The translations under genes were made by a program, and so were the position numbers. Shown in pieces: positions 1 through 10,791 of a DNA stretch of 64,000 nt (position 1 is the first letter of the stretch; the number at the start of each line of letters is the position of its first letter). Under the pieces are notes generated by a model. It did not search any database and was not told where the DNA came from. It saw nothing but the letters and a program-made list of their open reading frames with translations. The stretch is from the NCBI RefSeq assembly GCF_009905375.1, contig NC_133653.1:95840609-95904608 (forward strand), read 5' to 3'. The DNA comes from Apium graveolens. Lineage: Eukaryota; Streptophyta; Magnoliopsida; Apiales; Apiaceae.

Positions 1-19
1 CATTACACGTCCATATTGT

Positions 20-31
20 TATATATATAAA
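20..31 (+). promoter_or_regulatory. TATA-like box of element G LTR
   Basis: An alternating TA run ends in a short A-tract and is followed by a CT-rich leader typical of plant transcription starts. It would be the core promoter of the outer gypsy LTR on the + strand. Confidence 0.4.
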
Positions 32-241
32 AAAAACAGAACAAAACACAGGCACACACAATTTATTTCTCGATCCCTCTCGATCCTTCGTCTCTCTCGT
101 TCTTCTCTCTCCATCATCTCTCTTATCCCTCTTTTCTTTCTTTCTCTTCCGCCCGTAGCTTCTCTGTGGCGGTTCTCCGTTCGGTTTCCGGCGAGTTGCC
201 GCCGAATAGCTTGGTGACTCCCCTGTTCCTCCTTGTTCCCT

Positions 242-246
242 CTGTC
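242..246. repeat. Target site duplication of element A, left copy (CTGTC)
   Basis: CTGTC lies immediately left of the TGTTAG terminus of element A and is repeated at 59530-59534 right after the ACAACA terminus. A 5-bp duplication is the usual size for Copia integrase. Confidence 0.9.
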
Positions 247-1245
247 TGTTAGTCCCTTCACAATATAGAAAGAATTACAGAAGGGGGGTTGAATGGAATT
301 CTTGAACCTTTTTCTTAAAATAAAAATGTTCAACTTGATTATAGATATATTTGTTTTGATTAGCACAATGCGGAATGTAAACTTAATTGAATCAAAACAT
401 AATAATTAAAAACAAGAGTCTTTAAAAACTTTCTGGTGGATTTAAACAATTCCACCAGAGATATATATAATATATCGAGAGGACTCCGTGTGCAGAAATG
501 CTCACAGCTGCTTACAAATGGAACTACTGAGAATATAGGAAATGCTAATGATTCTGCTTACAAAGATTTCTCTGTTTTGTGTTTCTCAGCTATCTCAGTT
601 ATTTTTCTATTTGCTACTCTCTTGGTTTATATAATACCAAGATTACAAAGTCAAAAAGACTGAACAAATATAAAATCTAACAGTCTTAAGCTTTGCTGCT
701 TTTTGTCCTCTATTACCCAGTTAATGGGCTTCCACAGTGTGTTTGTATACATCTCGACGGCTGTGTGTCAGCTTTCACTGTTCAACTGCTGTTTGAATTC
801 TTCATATGATCATCCGTCGACTTTCAGAACATCCGTTGATGATTTAATTGATCATCCGTCGACTGCTATATTAAACATCCGTTGATAGTCATTTGATCAT
901 CCGTCGATGGCTTTGTTAATCATCCGTCAGTAGCTATTTTGGCACTTGACTCTATATCACTTATGCAGAATTACAAGAAATCATTTATGTACAATTAATC
1001 AACCAATTCTGCATATCTAGTTAAAGTCAACATGACTTATATGCTACTACAGATTCTATACAAAGGTGCATACATAACTGTGCTACAAACTTATTATTAC
1101 ATAAGCTACTCACTCGATGGATAATTAGTTAATCATCCATTGGGACTATAATTCTTATCCGTCGAGTGCTACATAATTTTACTAAGTAAAATCTACTTAG
1201 ATATTTTGTTTATGAAATCATCAAGTACACAACATATGCACAACA
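247..1245 (-). repeat. Element A 3' LTR
   Basis: The 999-bp LTR matches the split right-hand copy from end to end with roughly 2% differences by eye. It contains a TATA box read on the - strand (626-633) inside a short inverted repeat. It also holds repeated CATCCGTCGA-type motifs near 811, 830, 853, 876, 898, 921 and 1156. Confidence 0.92.
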
Positions 1246-1259
1246 ATCTCCCCCAATTT
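1246..1259 (-). other. Element A polypurine tract
   Basis: On the - strand this reads AAATTGGGGGAGAT directly before the 3' LTR, the plus-strand DNA primer site. Its place fixes element A as minus-oriented. Confidence 0.85.
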
Positions 1260-1432
1260 ATGTCTACTGGAATTGTAGCCATAAATTAAGAGAAACTTGA
1301 TGATAACAAAACATCCTGAACATATATCTTTAAAGATAAGTAGATAAAACTGAAAGTGCTTCAATTAATTAAAATGCACAAGGTTTGGTTCACAGTCAAT
1401 TCAAGATGCTCCTCTAGCCTGAGCAGATTTTT
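1260..1432. other. Element A 3' noncoding stretch
   Basis: A short AT-rich segment between the stop of the extra ORF and the polypurine tract. No gene or clear motif was seen. Confidence 0.6.
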
Positions 1433-4400
1433 CTAGTTCCTTGAATGTCTGGATCTTCTTCCAAGCTTTCTGTTATTTTCTTCAATTTGATTCTGGAGCT
1501 GCCTGTGGAATTCTAGTTCATCAGATTTTGAGAGATCTAGTTTTTCTTGCATTTCCAAGAGAGTCTCATTGCTAGAGATACTCAATTGGTCTTCTAATCT
1601 GAAGAATCTTCTTACACCCTTGTCATCCATGAATTCCATCAGCCAGTAGGGCCTTAGATGCACTCTTCTCCCTGTGTATGGGATGAATAGAGTCTTTGGG
1701 AGTGCATCTTTAGCTCTAACACTCCTCAGCTCTTCAATCTTCTTCAATACTAGTCTTCTTGCAGTTACATTGAACCCAAAGTTTTTCTTGAAGGATGAAT
1801 AGACTTTAATCAGCACAACTTGGCTTTCTTGAAGAATCCTGTGAAGTGGCCACTGAATCTCCCTTCCTCCTTTGTACTTGAACACCAACCTTTCAGGTAG
1901 GTTTCTGTATGCATCAATTGCCCTTACTTCATCCAGTTCATCCAGATAAAGATTTAGATCTGAAAATTCTTTGATGTCACACAAGTACAAGTAGTCTCCC
2001 CTGTTGACCTTGGGTTGAGCTTTAACTACTGACTTAGATTTGAGAGGTGACAACTTCACTTTCTTGAATGCCCTTGACTTTGTCCTTTTTGGCTTGCTAA
2101 GGATTGGTAAGTTGAAGTCAGGAATTGGTATTTTATCCCACTCTATTGGCTCATCCTTTGGCATAATAGGTTCACCATGTATGTTCCTGTAGGGATCCAC
2201 CACCCTTATGTCTTCAAATACCACAGAGGACTTTGATGCTTGAGTTGTATCTGGTGTGGATTCCTTAGGAAATTGATCTTCCAATTCCTTGTCAACAACA
2301 TCCAGTTTCCTTTTTGTTCTTCTAGCCAATTCTTTCTTCCTTGGGGATTTCTTCTGTTCTTCAATTATCTTCTTTGATTCAGCAGCTTCAGATAGTTGAG
2401 AGGGAATTTGTTGAGAAGAGTTTACAGCCTGTAGCTTGGCCAAGATAGCAATCTGTTCTTTCTTTTGTTTAGACTTCTTTGCATCTAGAGCAGCTTGCCT
2501 CTTTTCCTGCTTTAATCTGGATTTTTCTTCTTTCTTTGCTTGAGCAAATTGTGGATGTCCAGCTACCACACAAATTTCCTTTCCAATTCTGAATATCTTA
2601 GCAATTCTCCTTTTTGAAGCTGAATCAGCTGGATCTTTATAGAAGACAATAGATCTTGATAGAAGCTTCTTTTTATCAGGCTTGGGTGTCTCATACACAG
2701 TGTCCATAGGATTCTTCCAAGATGATTTTGGATAATTTGCCCTTGGTTTAAGAATTGTTTCAGCCTTTGTAGACTTGATGCAGGAAGATTGTCCTTTTTC
2801 CAGATAGTTCATGCTCATCTCATTCATACTGATTGGCTTGATATTAGAGTGATGGATGGCTGACTGAACTGGCTCCTTAACTAGTTCAAACTTTTTCTGT
2901 ATCTCCTCATCAATCTTATTCCAGTTGATCAAACTCAACTTTCCTTTTTCAGCAACTTTCAAATTTGCTGCTGCTGCTTTAATTAGATCTATACCATCTG
3001 TAACTGTTGGCTTGGAGACTGTAATTGAAGGTACAATTACTTTGCTGATTTGTACTTGAAGTTTCTCCCCCTCAGTTGGTCCTTTCTCCCCCTTACTTGA
3101 TTCTCTCTCCCCCTTTTTGTTATCATCAAGTTGAGGAGTTAGGCCTTGTGCTTTAGCCAGTTGCATGAGAAGATTTGTCTGAGTCTGTTGATTTTGAAGA
3201 AGGATAGCCACTGAATTCTCAATAACTTGAACTCTGTTTTCCAGCTTGGCTAGCTTCTTTTCAGAATCTGATTCTCTCCTCAATCTTAGTAATAGATCTT
3301 GCATGGTACCATATGGCATTACTGAATCCAGCTTCTCAGAATTGTATGTCTTCAAGTCAGCTATATCTCTTTTTAGTTCATCCACACTCATATTCTGTCT
3401 TAAGTGCTGGATCTTTATGAGATGTAGAGAGTTTAGGTGAGCTTGAAGAACAGCCTTGGTACCAGCATCTGAAGTTTCCTGAAGGGCCTTTTGAATAGCC
3501 ATCACTTGCTTGACCAAAGATACATCAAATTGTCCTGGTGTAAATTCCTTTGTCCATGCCCATCTAGGTAAATTTAAAACAGAACTTGGGCCTTCATCTC
3601 CCCCTAAGTTCATGCTTCCATCCAAAGAAACAGAGTCATCATCATTAGAATTTACTCCAAATTCTTCAGATGGCTCACCAGCTTGAGAAGGCATCCTATT
3701 GACATCAGCTTTATCTCTTTGAAGAGATTCTGAGGTGTGTACTAAATTCAAAGTCTGTTCTGCCTCCACATTGCCCTGAGCAGCCAACAATTGATAGGCT
3801 GACACAGGATGAGTAAAAGTGTCAGCATCCAAGGAAATGTTATCAATTTCAGCTTTGTAATGTTGCTGAAATTGTTTTCCCTTTTCAGCATCATCCACAA
3901 TCATTGACTCACTAGCAATGGCTAGATCCACCCTTATTTCTCCTGTACCTGCCTTTCTCTCATAATCTCTCTTTTGTTGCATCAGGGTCTCACCCTGGCT
4001 CTCCACCCTCACACCCTCACCTTCACCTACTAAGGTGGGACTCCTCTCACTCACTTTTGCCAATCCTGAATAAATGGATTGCTGAGATTCACTCTTTTCC
4101 TCTCCTTTTGCCTGGGAGCAACCCAGCCTCTCACTCAATGCACTCTCCTCTCTCAGTCCTAAGAGTGACTGTATTACCACTAAATCTTCTGCACTAAAAA
4201 TAATTGAAGTTTGAAGTTGTGCAGAAACACTCGACGGATAAGTGATATCCATCGGGTGAGTGGTAAAGCTATCCGACGGATAACTGCTGTTAAGCTTATC
4301 CGTCGGGATACAATCACTACTCGACGGATGAGTAATATCCATCGAGAGAGTAGAAATGAATGAGGTGGGAAGAGAAACTATTGTTGACTCTGTGTTGATT

Positions 4401-5998
4401 GAAGTTATTTGAGGCACATATATCACAATAGTATCTGAAAGAATTAGCAAGTGAGCCAACAAATCATCTAAAAGATGATGCTCACTTGCACTAGATTTTG
4501 GCTTCCCCAACAGAGTTAAAGAAGGGGAATCAGGAATTGAAGTGTTTATCATATCCACTTCCAGAGAGTTTGTTGGTGAGTATGGTGTTTCAGAGGCTTC
4601 TATTATAAGAGATTTTGGTTGTGACTCCACATTTATTGGAGCCACATCAATCTGAATTTGAGAAAGTGCAGGGACTGTGTCTTTAGCACCAGTTTGCACT
4701 GTGTGTCTGCCCTGTGCATCCCTAGTTGTTTTGGATTTCTTATTTCTTGTGTAAGTTTGGGGTGAGCTTGTGTCCCTAACCCTTTTGGCCTGTGTTCTTG
4801 GCTGAGAGCTTTGTTCAATAGCCACATCCTTTTGGGAGGATGCAGCTAGAAGTGAGCTTTTGTCCTTTTTAAGCACTACAGTTTGTTGGGAAACTGCAGT
4901 GTGGCTAGGCTGGGATTCACTCAACTCCCCAACCTTATCCTTGGGGTTTCTTTGATGTTCACCCCTTCCCTCACCTAACTGACCCTCCTTCACACTCCCC
5001 TCTTTGGCTTTGGTAGATTTTTCAACTGGTACCTTTTGAGAGATACCAGAGGGGGTTTTCTTTGACTTGGAATTGGAGATTACAGTTGTTTTGGCAGCTT
5101 TGGTAGGCAACTGTTTGGTCATTGTCACAGTTGCCATAGCTACTCCTGAACTCAAAGAAATTGAGGAGATTGGAATAGTTGAGGGTATGGATGAACTTAC
5201 CTCACTTACCTGAGGTGTCTGCATTACAGGAAAGTAGAACATTGGCACATCCCTATGATGGTTGGCTCTGTTCAAATCTACAATGATTCTTCTCTCTTGA
5301 ACCCAACAAGCTAATTTGTTGTTTGGGTTCTCAAGTACAATCTCTTGACAAAGATGGTTATCCAATAGCATAAAAAATCTAGCATAATATACATCCTTTC
5401 CCCTTTTGGCTAACTCACCTAGTTTAAAACCTAACTCATACAAGACAAGGTCAGTGAAATTGTAAAATTTATCTGTAACTAGCATTTGTAGCATGTTAAG
5501 CATGAAAATGTTCACAGAATCAAAATTACTGATTTTTCCAGAGAAAACTTTAGTCACAACATCACACAAGAAACTCCATTCCTTCCTAAGACCTAATCTT
5601 CTAATATCACTAAGCTTAGTAGTAGGAAGTGCGTAATGCATGGAATTAAGCATATTGATAATATCAGTGTCAGTGTGTGGTGAAGTTACATTATCATCAG
5701 GAATTTTGAAACATGCTTTTATCACATCACTGTTGATACAGAACACATTACCTTTGATAGTTAGATTGATGGTTTTGTCATTAGAGTTGTAGATTGCAGT
5801 GGTCCACATCTCTTCAACAACTTCACAGAAAATTATGGGTGATTCAAGCATGGCATAGCTTAACTTGCAGTTCTTCACAAAGTTCATCATCTTGTGGTAG
5901 TCTTCTGATTGCTGAATACCCTTATTGACCAAAGCAGTGAAGTTGTTCTTCTCATAAATGAACCCAGTCTGAGACATAATCTTTACTACAGGTGCCAT
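1433..5998 (-). CDS. Element A additional 3' ORF (aORF), 1521 aa, intact
   Basis: This single uninterrupted frame lies downstream of pol, where Sireviruses carry an 'envelope-like' ORF. The start MAPVVK matches the MAPK start of the aORFs in D and E. The layout is an N-terminal globular region (about 1-270) sharing a REWSF...NF block with the D/E aORFs; a long Ser/Thr/Pro-rich low-complexity middle; a coiled-coil-like stretch around 'LENRVQVIENSVAILLQNQ' (about residues 920-1000); a Lys-rich charged region; and a compact C-terminal region (about 1330-1521). I see no signal peptide or clear membrane segment, so 'envelope' is only a historical label. Function is unknown. The middle part includes several copies of the family motif near 4231-4346. 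An open frame of 1.5 kcodons in an element with mutated gag is notable. Confidence 0.8.
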   Translation of the reverse strand: MAPVVKIMSQTGFIYEKNNFTALVNKGIQQSEDYHKMMNFVKNCKLSYAMLESPIIFCEVVEEMWTTAIYNSNDKTINLTIKGNVFCINSDVIKACFKIPDDNVTSPHTDTDIINMLNSMHYALPTTKLSDIRRLGLRKEWSFLCDVVTKVFSGKISNFDSVNIFMLNMLQMLVTDKFYNFTDLVLYELGFKLGELAKRGKDVYYARFFMLLDNHLCQEIVLENPNNKLACWVQERRIIVDLNRANHHRDVPMFYFPVMQTPQVSEVSSSIPSTIPISSISLSSGVAMATVTMTKQLPTKAAKTTVISNSKSKKTPSGISQKVPVEKSTKAKEGSVKEGQLGEGRGEHQRNPKDKVGELSESQPSHTAVSQQTVVLKKDKSSLLAASSQKDVAIEQSSQPRTQAKRVRDTSSPQTYTRNKKSKTTRDAQGRHTVQTGAKDTVPALSQIQIDVAPINVESQPKSLIIEASETPYSPTNSLEVDMINTSIPDSPSLTLLGKPKSSASEHHLLDDLLAHLLILSDTIVIYVPQITSINTESTIVSLPTSFISTLSMDITHPSSSDCIPTDKLNSSYPSDSFTTHPMDITYPSSVSAQLQTSIIFSAEDLVVIQSLLGLREESALSERLGCSQAKGEEKSESQQSIYSGLAKVSERSPTLVGEGEGVRVESQGETLMQQKRDYERKAGTGEIRVDLAIASESMIVDDAEKGKQFQQHYKAEIDNISLDADTFTHPVSAYQLLAAQGNVEAEQTLNLVHTSESLQRDKADVNRMPSQAGEPSEEFGVNSNDDDSVSLDGSMNLGGDEGPSSVLNLPRWAWTKEFTPGQFDVSLVKQVMAIQKALQETSDAGTKAVLQAHLNSLHLIKIQHLRQNMSVDELKRDIADLKTYNSEKLDSVMPYGTMQDLLLRLRRESDSEKKLAKLENRVQVIENSVAILLQNQQTQTNLLMQLAKAQGLTPQLDDNKKGERESSKGEKGPTEGEKLQVQISKVIVPSITVSKPTVTDGIDLIKAAAANLKVAEKGKLSLINWNKIDEEIQKKFELVKEPVQSAIHHSNIKPISMNEMSMNYLEKGQSSCIKSTKAETILKPRANYPKSSWKNPMDTVYETPKPDKKKLLSRSIVFYKDPADSASKRRIAKIFRIGKEICVVAGHPQFAQAKKEEKSRLKQEKRQAALDAKKSKQKKEQIAILAKLQAVNSSQQIPSQLSEAAESKKIIEEQKKSPRKKELARRTKRKLDVVDKELEDQFPKESTPDTTQASKSSVVFEDIRVVDPYRNIHGEPIMPKDEPIEWDKIPIPDFNLPILSKPKRTKSRAFKKVKLSPLKSKSVVKAQPKVNRGDYLYLCDIKEFSDLNLYLDELDEVRAIDAYRNLPERLVFKYKGGREIQWPLHRILQESQVVLIKVYSSFKKNFGFNVTARRLVLKKIEELRSVRAKDALPKTLFIPYTGRRVHLRPYWLMEFMDDKGVRRFFRLEDQLSISSNETLLEMQEKLDLSKSDELEFHRQLQNQIEENNRKLGRRSRHSRN

Positions 5999-6517
5999 TG
6001 TTAGAGAATGAAAGCTTGAAGAGAAAGAGGATATTTGCTTGAGAGAGAATAAAATAAAAGCAGTTGAATTTGAGAATGATAAAATAAAATAATTGGAATG
6101 AAATAAGCTTTTATACTATCTCAAAAACAACGGATGAAAATAATAAAGAAAAGTAAATTACCCAATAGAAATTGCCTAAAATAGCCGTTTAAAAATAAAC
6201 TGTAAAAATTCCACCGATTATCCGTCATGTAATACTTACAAACTGTAAGTATACTCGATGGATAATGTTCAGGGAATTAACGGTTAAGATTTAGACAATT
6301 CGACGGATGAGGATAAACTGTTATCCGTCGAGTTTTAAAAGATTCCAGAAAAGTAATTGATTTTTATTTGTAAATAGTATATCGACGGATGACTCAACTC
6401 GATGGATAATGGTCATCCGCCGAGATGCAAATTTCGACTTAACCAAAATTTCATCCATGACTAAAAATCAGTTAAATTCCTGGCTACATTTCAACTTGCA
6501 AAATAACTCAGATAAAT
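5999..6517 (-). other. Element A pol-aORF spacer with ATCCGTCGA-type motifs
   Basis: About 0.5 kb with no ORF. It holds aORF leader sequence and seven copies in either orientation of the motif TCGACGGAT/ATCCGTCGA or close variants (near 6215, 6254, 6301, 6323, 6382, 6397, 6412). Confidence 0.7.
6108..6115 (-). promoter_or_regulatory. Candidate TATA box upstream of element A aORF
   Basis: TATAAAAG on the - strand, about 110 bp upstream of the aORF ATG. A TATA-like site also precedes the aORF in D and E, which suggests a separate internal promoter. Confidence 0.5.
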
Positions 6518-8713
6518 TCAAGAGTAATTAAGCATACCTAACTCACTTACCAACCTAGAAAAGGTGGATTCATCTAGTGGCTTGGTAAAGATAACTTCAA
6601 GTTGCTTCTCACTTGGAACAAAATGTAACTCTATAGTACCATTCATTACATGTTCCCTTATGAAATGGTACTTGATGTCTATGTGCTTTGTCCTTGAATG
6701 TTGCACTGGATTTTCAGTGATGGCAATTGCACTTGTGTTAACACAGAAAATAGGAATCCTCTCAACTTGCAAACCATAGTCTAGCAATTGATTTTTCATC
6801 CATAAAATCTGTGCACAGCAACTGCCAGCAGCAATATATTCAGCTTCAGCTGTAGAAGTAGAAACTAAATTTTTCTTTTTACTGAACCAGGACACAAGCT
6901 TGTTTCCTAGAAATTGACAAGTTCCTGTTGTGCTTTTTCTGTCAATTCTGCAACCTGCATAATCTGCATCTGAATAACCAGTTAGATCAAAACCAGAATC
7001 TCTAGGATACCAAATGCCAAGTTTTGGTGTTCCCTTGAGATATCTGAAAATTCTCTTAATAGCTATCAAGTGAGACTCTCTAGGATCAGCCTGAAATCTA
7101 GCACATAAACATGTAGCAAACATTATATCTGGCCTACTAGCTGTTAAGTACAGAAGTGAGCCAACCATGCCTCTATAGCTTGAAATATCCACAGACTTTT
7201 CAGTAGTGTTTAGTTCAAGCTTAGTTGCAGTGGCCATGGGAGTTTTTGCATATGTGCAATCCATTAGATCAAACTTCTTTAAAAGATCAAAAATATATTT
7301 AGTTTGACTAATGAATATTCCATCACTAACTTGCTTAACTTGTAAATCAAGAAAGTAAGTTAGTTCTCCCATCATACTCATTTCATACTTACTTTGCATC
7401 AGTTTGGCAAACTTTTTACAAAGTTTCTCATCTGTAGAGCCAAAAATAATATCATCTACATAAATTTGAACAAGTATGCTAGAGCCATTAACATTTCTGA
7501 AAAATAAAGTTTTATCTACAATACCTCTTTTGAAGTGATTTTCCAAAAGGAACTTTGATAAAGTGTCATACCAGGCTCTAGGTGCTTGCTTCAGTCCATA
7601 AAGTGCTTTTAGTAGATAATAGACATACTCTGGAAAATTTGGTTCTTCAAAGCCAGGAGGTTGACTAACATACACTTCTTCCTCCAAATCTCCATTCAGA
7701 AAGGCACTTTTGACATCCATTTGATAAACCTTGAAATTGGCATGGGCTGCATAGGCTAAGAAGATTCTGATGGCTTCAAGTCTTGCAATAGGAGCAAATG
7801 TTTCATCAAAATCTATTCCTTCTTGCTGGCAATAGCCTTTAGCAACCAATCTGGCTTTGTTCCTTACTACTATGCCATTTTCATCCATCTTGTTTCTGAA
7901 TACCCATTTGGTGTCTATTGGATTCTTTCCTTTAGGCTTGGGTACCAGCTTCCATACTTTATTCCTTTCAAATTGGTTTAGCTCCTCCTGCATAGCTAAA
8001 ATCCAATCAGGATCTAACAAAGCTTCTTCTACCTTCTTTGGTTCTTCCTTTGACAGAAAGCTGTTGTTTAGACATTCTTCCTGAGTTGCTCTTCTTGTTT
8101 GAACTCTAGAAGAAACATCACCAATAATTAGTTCAAAGGGGTGATCTTTTGTCCATTTCCTTGGTTGAGGTAGATTAGCTCTAGATGAAGAGACCTCAAT
8201 GTTGTCTTGATGTGTGATTGAGTTTTGATTGCTAGAAACTCCCCCTGAGTTTGTGGATCTTTGATTTGAGAAAGGGGTACTTTCTATGGGTGATCTGCCT
8301 TGACTTCCTGCTCCTTTTGATAACCCGACGGATGGTGAATTTTGAATACCGACGGATGAGGCAGGTTGTCTTCCGACGGATAACACAGATTGTCTTCCGA
8401 CGGATGAAGCATTTTGCAGCTCGACGGATGTTGAGTTTTGTGCTTCATTGGTGGTAGATTTATCTGCATTATCCTTAGACACTGTTTCTTGATCACTCTC
8501 ATCATCACTTCCATCACTGACCATCTCAACATTGTTGAATTTGAGGCTCTCACGGTAATCTCCATCTTTCAGTCCTTCAATCTTTATATCATCAAAAACA
8601 ACATGTATAGATTCCACAACAATGTTGGTTCTTAGATTGTAGACTCTATATGCTTTACCAACAGCATATCCAACAAAAATTCCTTCATCTGCTTTAGCAT
8701 CAAACTTCCCACT
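6518..8713 (-). CDS. Element A pol fragment: integrase C-terminus, reverse transcriptase and RNase H
   Basis: An open frame of about 730 codons without a stop. It begins in the integrase C-terminal region ([10 protein letters not shown]), passes a Ser-rich linker containing five copies of the family motif, then a complete Copia RT with the block DVKSAFLNG and the catalytic YVDD in '[12 protein letters not shown]', then RNase H with GYSDADYAG and [10 protein letters not shown], ending at TKPL...LGMLNYS. The true upstream neighbour is integrase, now separated by the E complex. The apparent first residues of the open frame (upstream of 8713) are read from the inserted LTR and are not native. The RT and RNase H look intact, but no start codon or complete polyprotein remains. 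Confidence 0.88.
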   Translation of the reverse strand, partial: SGKFDAKADEGIFVGYAVGKAYRVYNLRTNIVVESIHVVFDDIKIEGLKDGDYRESLKFNNVEMVSDGSDDESDQETVSKDNADKSTTNEAQNSTSVELQNASSVGRQSVLSVGRQPASSVGIQNSPSVGLSKGAGSQGRSPIESTPFSNQRSTNSGGVSSNQNSITHQDNIEVSSSRANLPQPRKWTKDHPFELIIGDVSSRVQTRRATQEECLNNSFLSKEEPKKVEEALLDPDWILAMQEELNQFERNKVWKLVPKPKGKNPIDTKWVFRNKMDENGIVVRNKARLVAKGYCQQEGIDFDETFAPIARLEAIRIFLAYAAHANFKVYQMDVKSAFLNGDLEEEVYVSQPPGFEEPNFPEYVYYLLKALYGLKQAPRAWYDTLSKFLLENHFKRGIVDKTLFFRNVNGSSILVQIYVDDIIFGSTDEKLCKKFAKLMQSKYEMSMMGELTYFLDLQVKQVSDGIFISQTKYIFDLLKKFDLMDCTYAKTPMATATKLELNTTEKSVDISSYRGMVGSLLYLTASRPDIMFATCLCARFQADPRESHLIAIKRIFRYLKGTPKLGIWYPRDSGFDLTGYSDADYAGCRIDRKSTTGTCQFLGNKLVSWFSKKKNLVSTSTAEAEYIAAGSCCAQILWMKNQLLDYGLQVERIPIFCVNTSAIAITENPVQHSRTKHIDIKYHFIREHVMNGTIELHFVPSEKQLEVIFTKPLDESTFSRLVSELGMLNYS

Positions 8714-9324
8714 TGTTAGGTCACACACACTGTAGAGGGGGTGAATACAGTGTATAATACAATCAAATCGAACTTTAATATCTTAAGTAACAGAAAACAA
8801 ACTTTATTGAAACAATAAACTCTGTTACAGTATGGAACTGTTACCTCTCAGTGATGAACAAATATCACGAGAGCTGCTAAGGTTACAATGAATAATCTTC
8901 TTGAATATAATAACACTTATAGTGTAAACCCTATATCTGTGTTTATATACTACACAGTTACAAGATAATTGCTAATTGATATGGAATATAATTCTGCTTC
9001 CTAAAATATATCAATCAGATATCTTTTCTTCCAAGTATTCCATTCTTCACGGAACTCCTTCTTCATGCATATCTCTTCTTATGTTTATCTCAATCTTCTT
9101 TCCTTTAATCAGCTACTGTCCTTATCTGAACGTCCTTCAGCACTTAAGTTCTGATATCTAACTTCTGATGATTATCTCCTGATAATATAAGTACTGATAC
9201 CCTTAAGTCCTGACTTCCAGTATAAGTACTGATTAATGGTTAAGTACTGATTTGTCCTGTTAAGTAAGATATGAAATCTAAACATAAATCATATTAGCCA
9301 TGACATTATCAAATATATCTAACA
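8714..9324 (-). repeat. E-family LTR (left copy, 611 bp)
   Basis: TGTTAGGTCAC...CTAACA termini; matches 46517-47127 over the same length with about 11 differences by eye. Unlike the D 3' LTR it is not followed by a polypurine tract but directly by A integrase sequence. Its left flank CCACT equals the five bases at the LTR/PBS junction of the other copy (46512-46516), so it may derive from a 5' LTR or be a recombined LTR. Confidence 0.88.
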
Positions 9325-10279
9325 TTGTCCTTGCATCTTCAATAAGAGATATGTTCTTTCTTTCCACTACTCCATTCTGTTGTGGAGTCCTTGCTGCTGA
9401 AAACTCATGCAAGATCCCATTTTCCTCACAAAATGCTCTCATGACATAGTTCTTGAACTCAATTCCATTGTCACTCCTTATTCTTCTAACTTTGAAATCA
9501 GGATGATTGTTAACTTGCCTTATGTGATTGATGATGATTTCACTAGCCTCATCTTTAGACTTTAGGAAATATGTCCAAGAGAACTTTGAGAAATCATCTA
9601 CAATTACTAGGAAAAATCTTTTCTTTGAAATTGATAATACATTGACTGGTCCAAATAAATCCATGTGAAGTAGTTGTAGAGGCTCTTCAATTGCTGAATC
9701 AAGTTTCTGCTTGAATGATGCTTTGATCTGCTTCCCTTTTTGGAAGGCATCACACAGTCCATCCTTTGTAAACTCCACTAGAGGAATGCCTCTTACTAGT
9801 TCTTTCTTTACCAGCTCATTCATGGTCTTGAAGTTTAAATGGGATAGCTTCTTGTGCCATAGCCAACTTTCATTTTGACTTGCTTTACTGAGAAGACAAG
9901 TTACAGATTCTGCTTTAGTTAAGTTGAATTCAGCTAGGTACACATTTCCTCTTCTCACACCAGTGAGAACTACTTTGTTGTTTTGATTGTTAGTCAGAAC
10001 ACAGGCTTCTTTGTTGAAGGTTACTGAGTTGCCTTTGTCACAAAGCTGGCTGATACTCAACAGATTATGTTTGAGACCATCCACTAAGGCAACCTCTTCA
10101 ATGATAACATTGTCCTTTGAAATCAAGCCATATCCCACAGTATAACCTTTTCTGTCATCTCCAAAAGTGATACTTGGGCCAGCTCTCTCCTTAAAATCTG
10201 TGAGCAGGGTAGAATCACTAGTCATGTGTCTTGAACAACCACTATCCAAGTACCAAAGATTCCTTCTGTTTCCCTGCAC
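9325..10279 (-). pseudogene. Duplicate of element A protease and integrase N-part
   Basis: The frame starts QGNRRNLWYLDSGC (aspartic protease, DSG) and continues into the integrase with the HHCC region and the first two acidic residues of the core (DLFGPV, SDNG) up to 'ARTM', where it is cut by the LTR. The second Cys of the zinc region is Phe (CDAF), as in the 47128-48082 copy, so that change predates the duplication. The last residues of the open frame come from the LTR. It is a truncated, nonfunctional copy. Confidence 0.85.
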
Positions 10280-10293
10280 ACATCAAAATCAAA

Positions 10294-10791
10294 TCAAGTT
10301 GATTTTGGTACCCAAGTTTCCTTGGGTCCTGCCTTGTTAACTTTCTTCTTCTGTTTCTTAGGTTTTATCTCATTTGACTTAGGAATTTCAGATTCTTCCT
10401 TAGTCAATTGGGTTGTACCTTTGAAACTACTAAATGCAATAGAATTATCATGCATGTTATGGCTAACAGGAAATGGCATGCTTGGTGCAAACATGTTATT
10501 CCAGTAAGGCATGCTAAATGGCATTTAAGGCATATTGTATGCAGCATAATATGGATTAGGTACAAATGGCATATTAGCAAACTGTGCATTTATATTATGT
10601 GTAGGCATGGCATTAACAAGCATGGGAGGCATGGCATTCATGTTAGGAAATTGAGGCTGAACAGACATGGGAGTAGGCATGGTAGATTTGCAATTAACAG
10701 ACAACTGATTTACACTACCACACTTGACACATATTTTTTTAGAAGCATATTTATCAGGTGTGTAGTTATTGTGTTTGTTAATCCCTACTTT
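10294..10791 (-). pseudogene. Duplicate of element A gag C-terminus
   Basis: Contains the second gag zinc knuckle (KICVKCGSVNQLSVNC), the Met/Pro/Asn-rich tail and the end WVPKST. An in-frame TAA splits it at 10525-10527, at the same place as in the other copy (48328-48330). At its upstream end the gag frame is fused to E aORF sequence, giving a chimeric frame through 10525-10974. Confidence 0.82.

Larger units (their letters stand above)
1..246 (+). mobile_element. Left fragment of interrupted Ty3/gypsy LTR (element G)
   Basis: This is the outermost sequence. It has a TATA-like run near 20-31 followed by a pyrimidine-rich leader and a GC-richer stretch, as expected for the start of the transcribed part of a long plant gypsy LTR. 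It is cut at 246 by element A and resumes at 59530, the junction being marked by CTGTC on both sides. The LTR identity is inferred from the right-hand continuation, which runs to an LTR-like end and then decayed gag and pol. The U3 region lies outside the window. A host 5' UTR is a less likely alternative. Confidence 0.5.
8709..10791 (-). repeat. 2,083-bp duplicate of 46512-48594 (E LTR plus element A pol/gag)
   Basis: This block repeats 46512-48594 at exactly the same length (constant offset 37,803) with about 2% differences. It comprises CCACT, a complete E-family LTR, then A integrase N-part, protease and gag tail. At the left it joins the A integrase C-part. At the right it joins E aORF through a TTT microhomology at 10789-10791. 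It sits where the E polypurine tract and 3' end should be. Confidence 0.85.

Noticed and set aside
1..241. 5' UTR of a host gene
   Set aside because: The CT-rich leader fits, but the continuation after 59534 ends in an LTR-like terminus followed by gypsy gag and RT remnants, so an LTR is the simpler reading.
436..663. 75-codon plus-strand ORF with a hydrophobic segment, repeated at 58722-58949
   Set aside because: It is antisense to the A LTR promoter region; both copies are the two LTRs of one element, so conservation reflects recent duplication only.
8251..8635. Several plus- and minus-strand small ORFs around 8250-8640
   Set aside because: They are shadows of the pol linker created by the repeated family motif.
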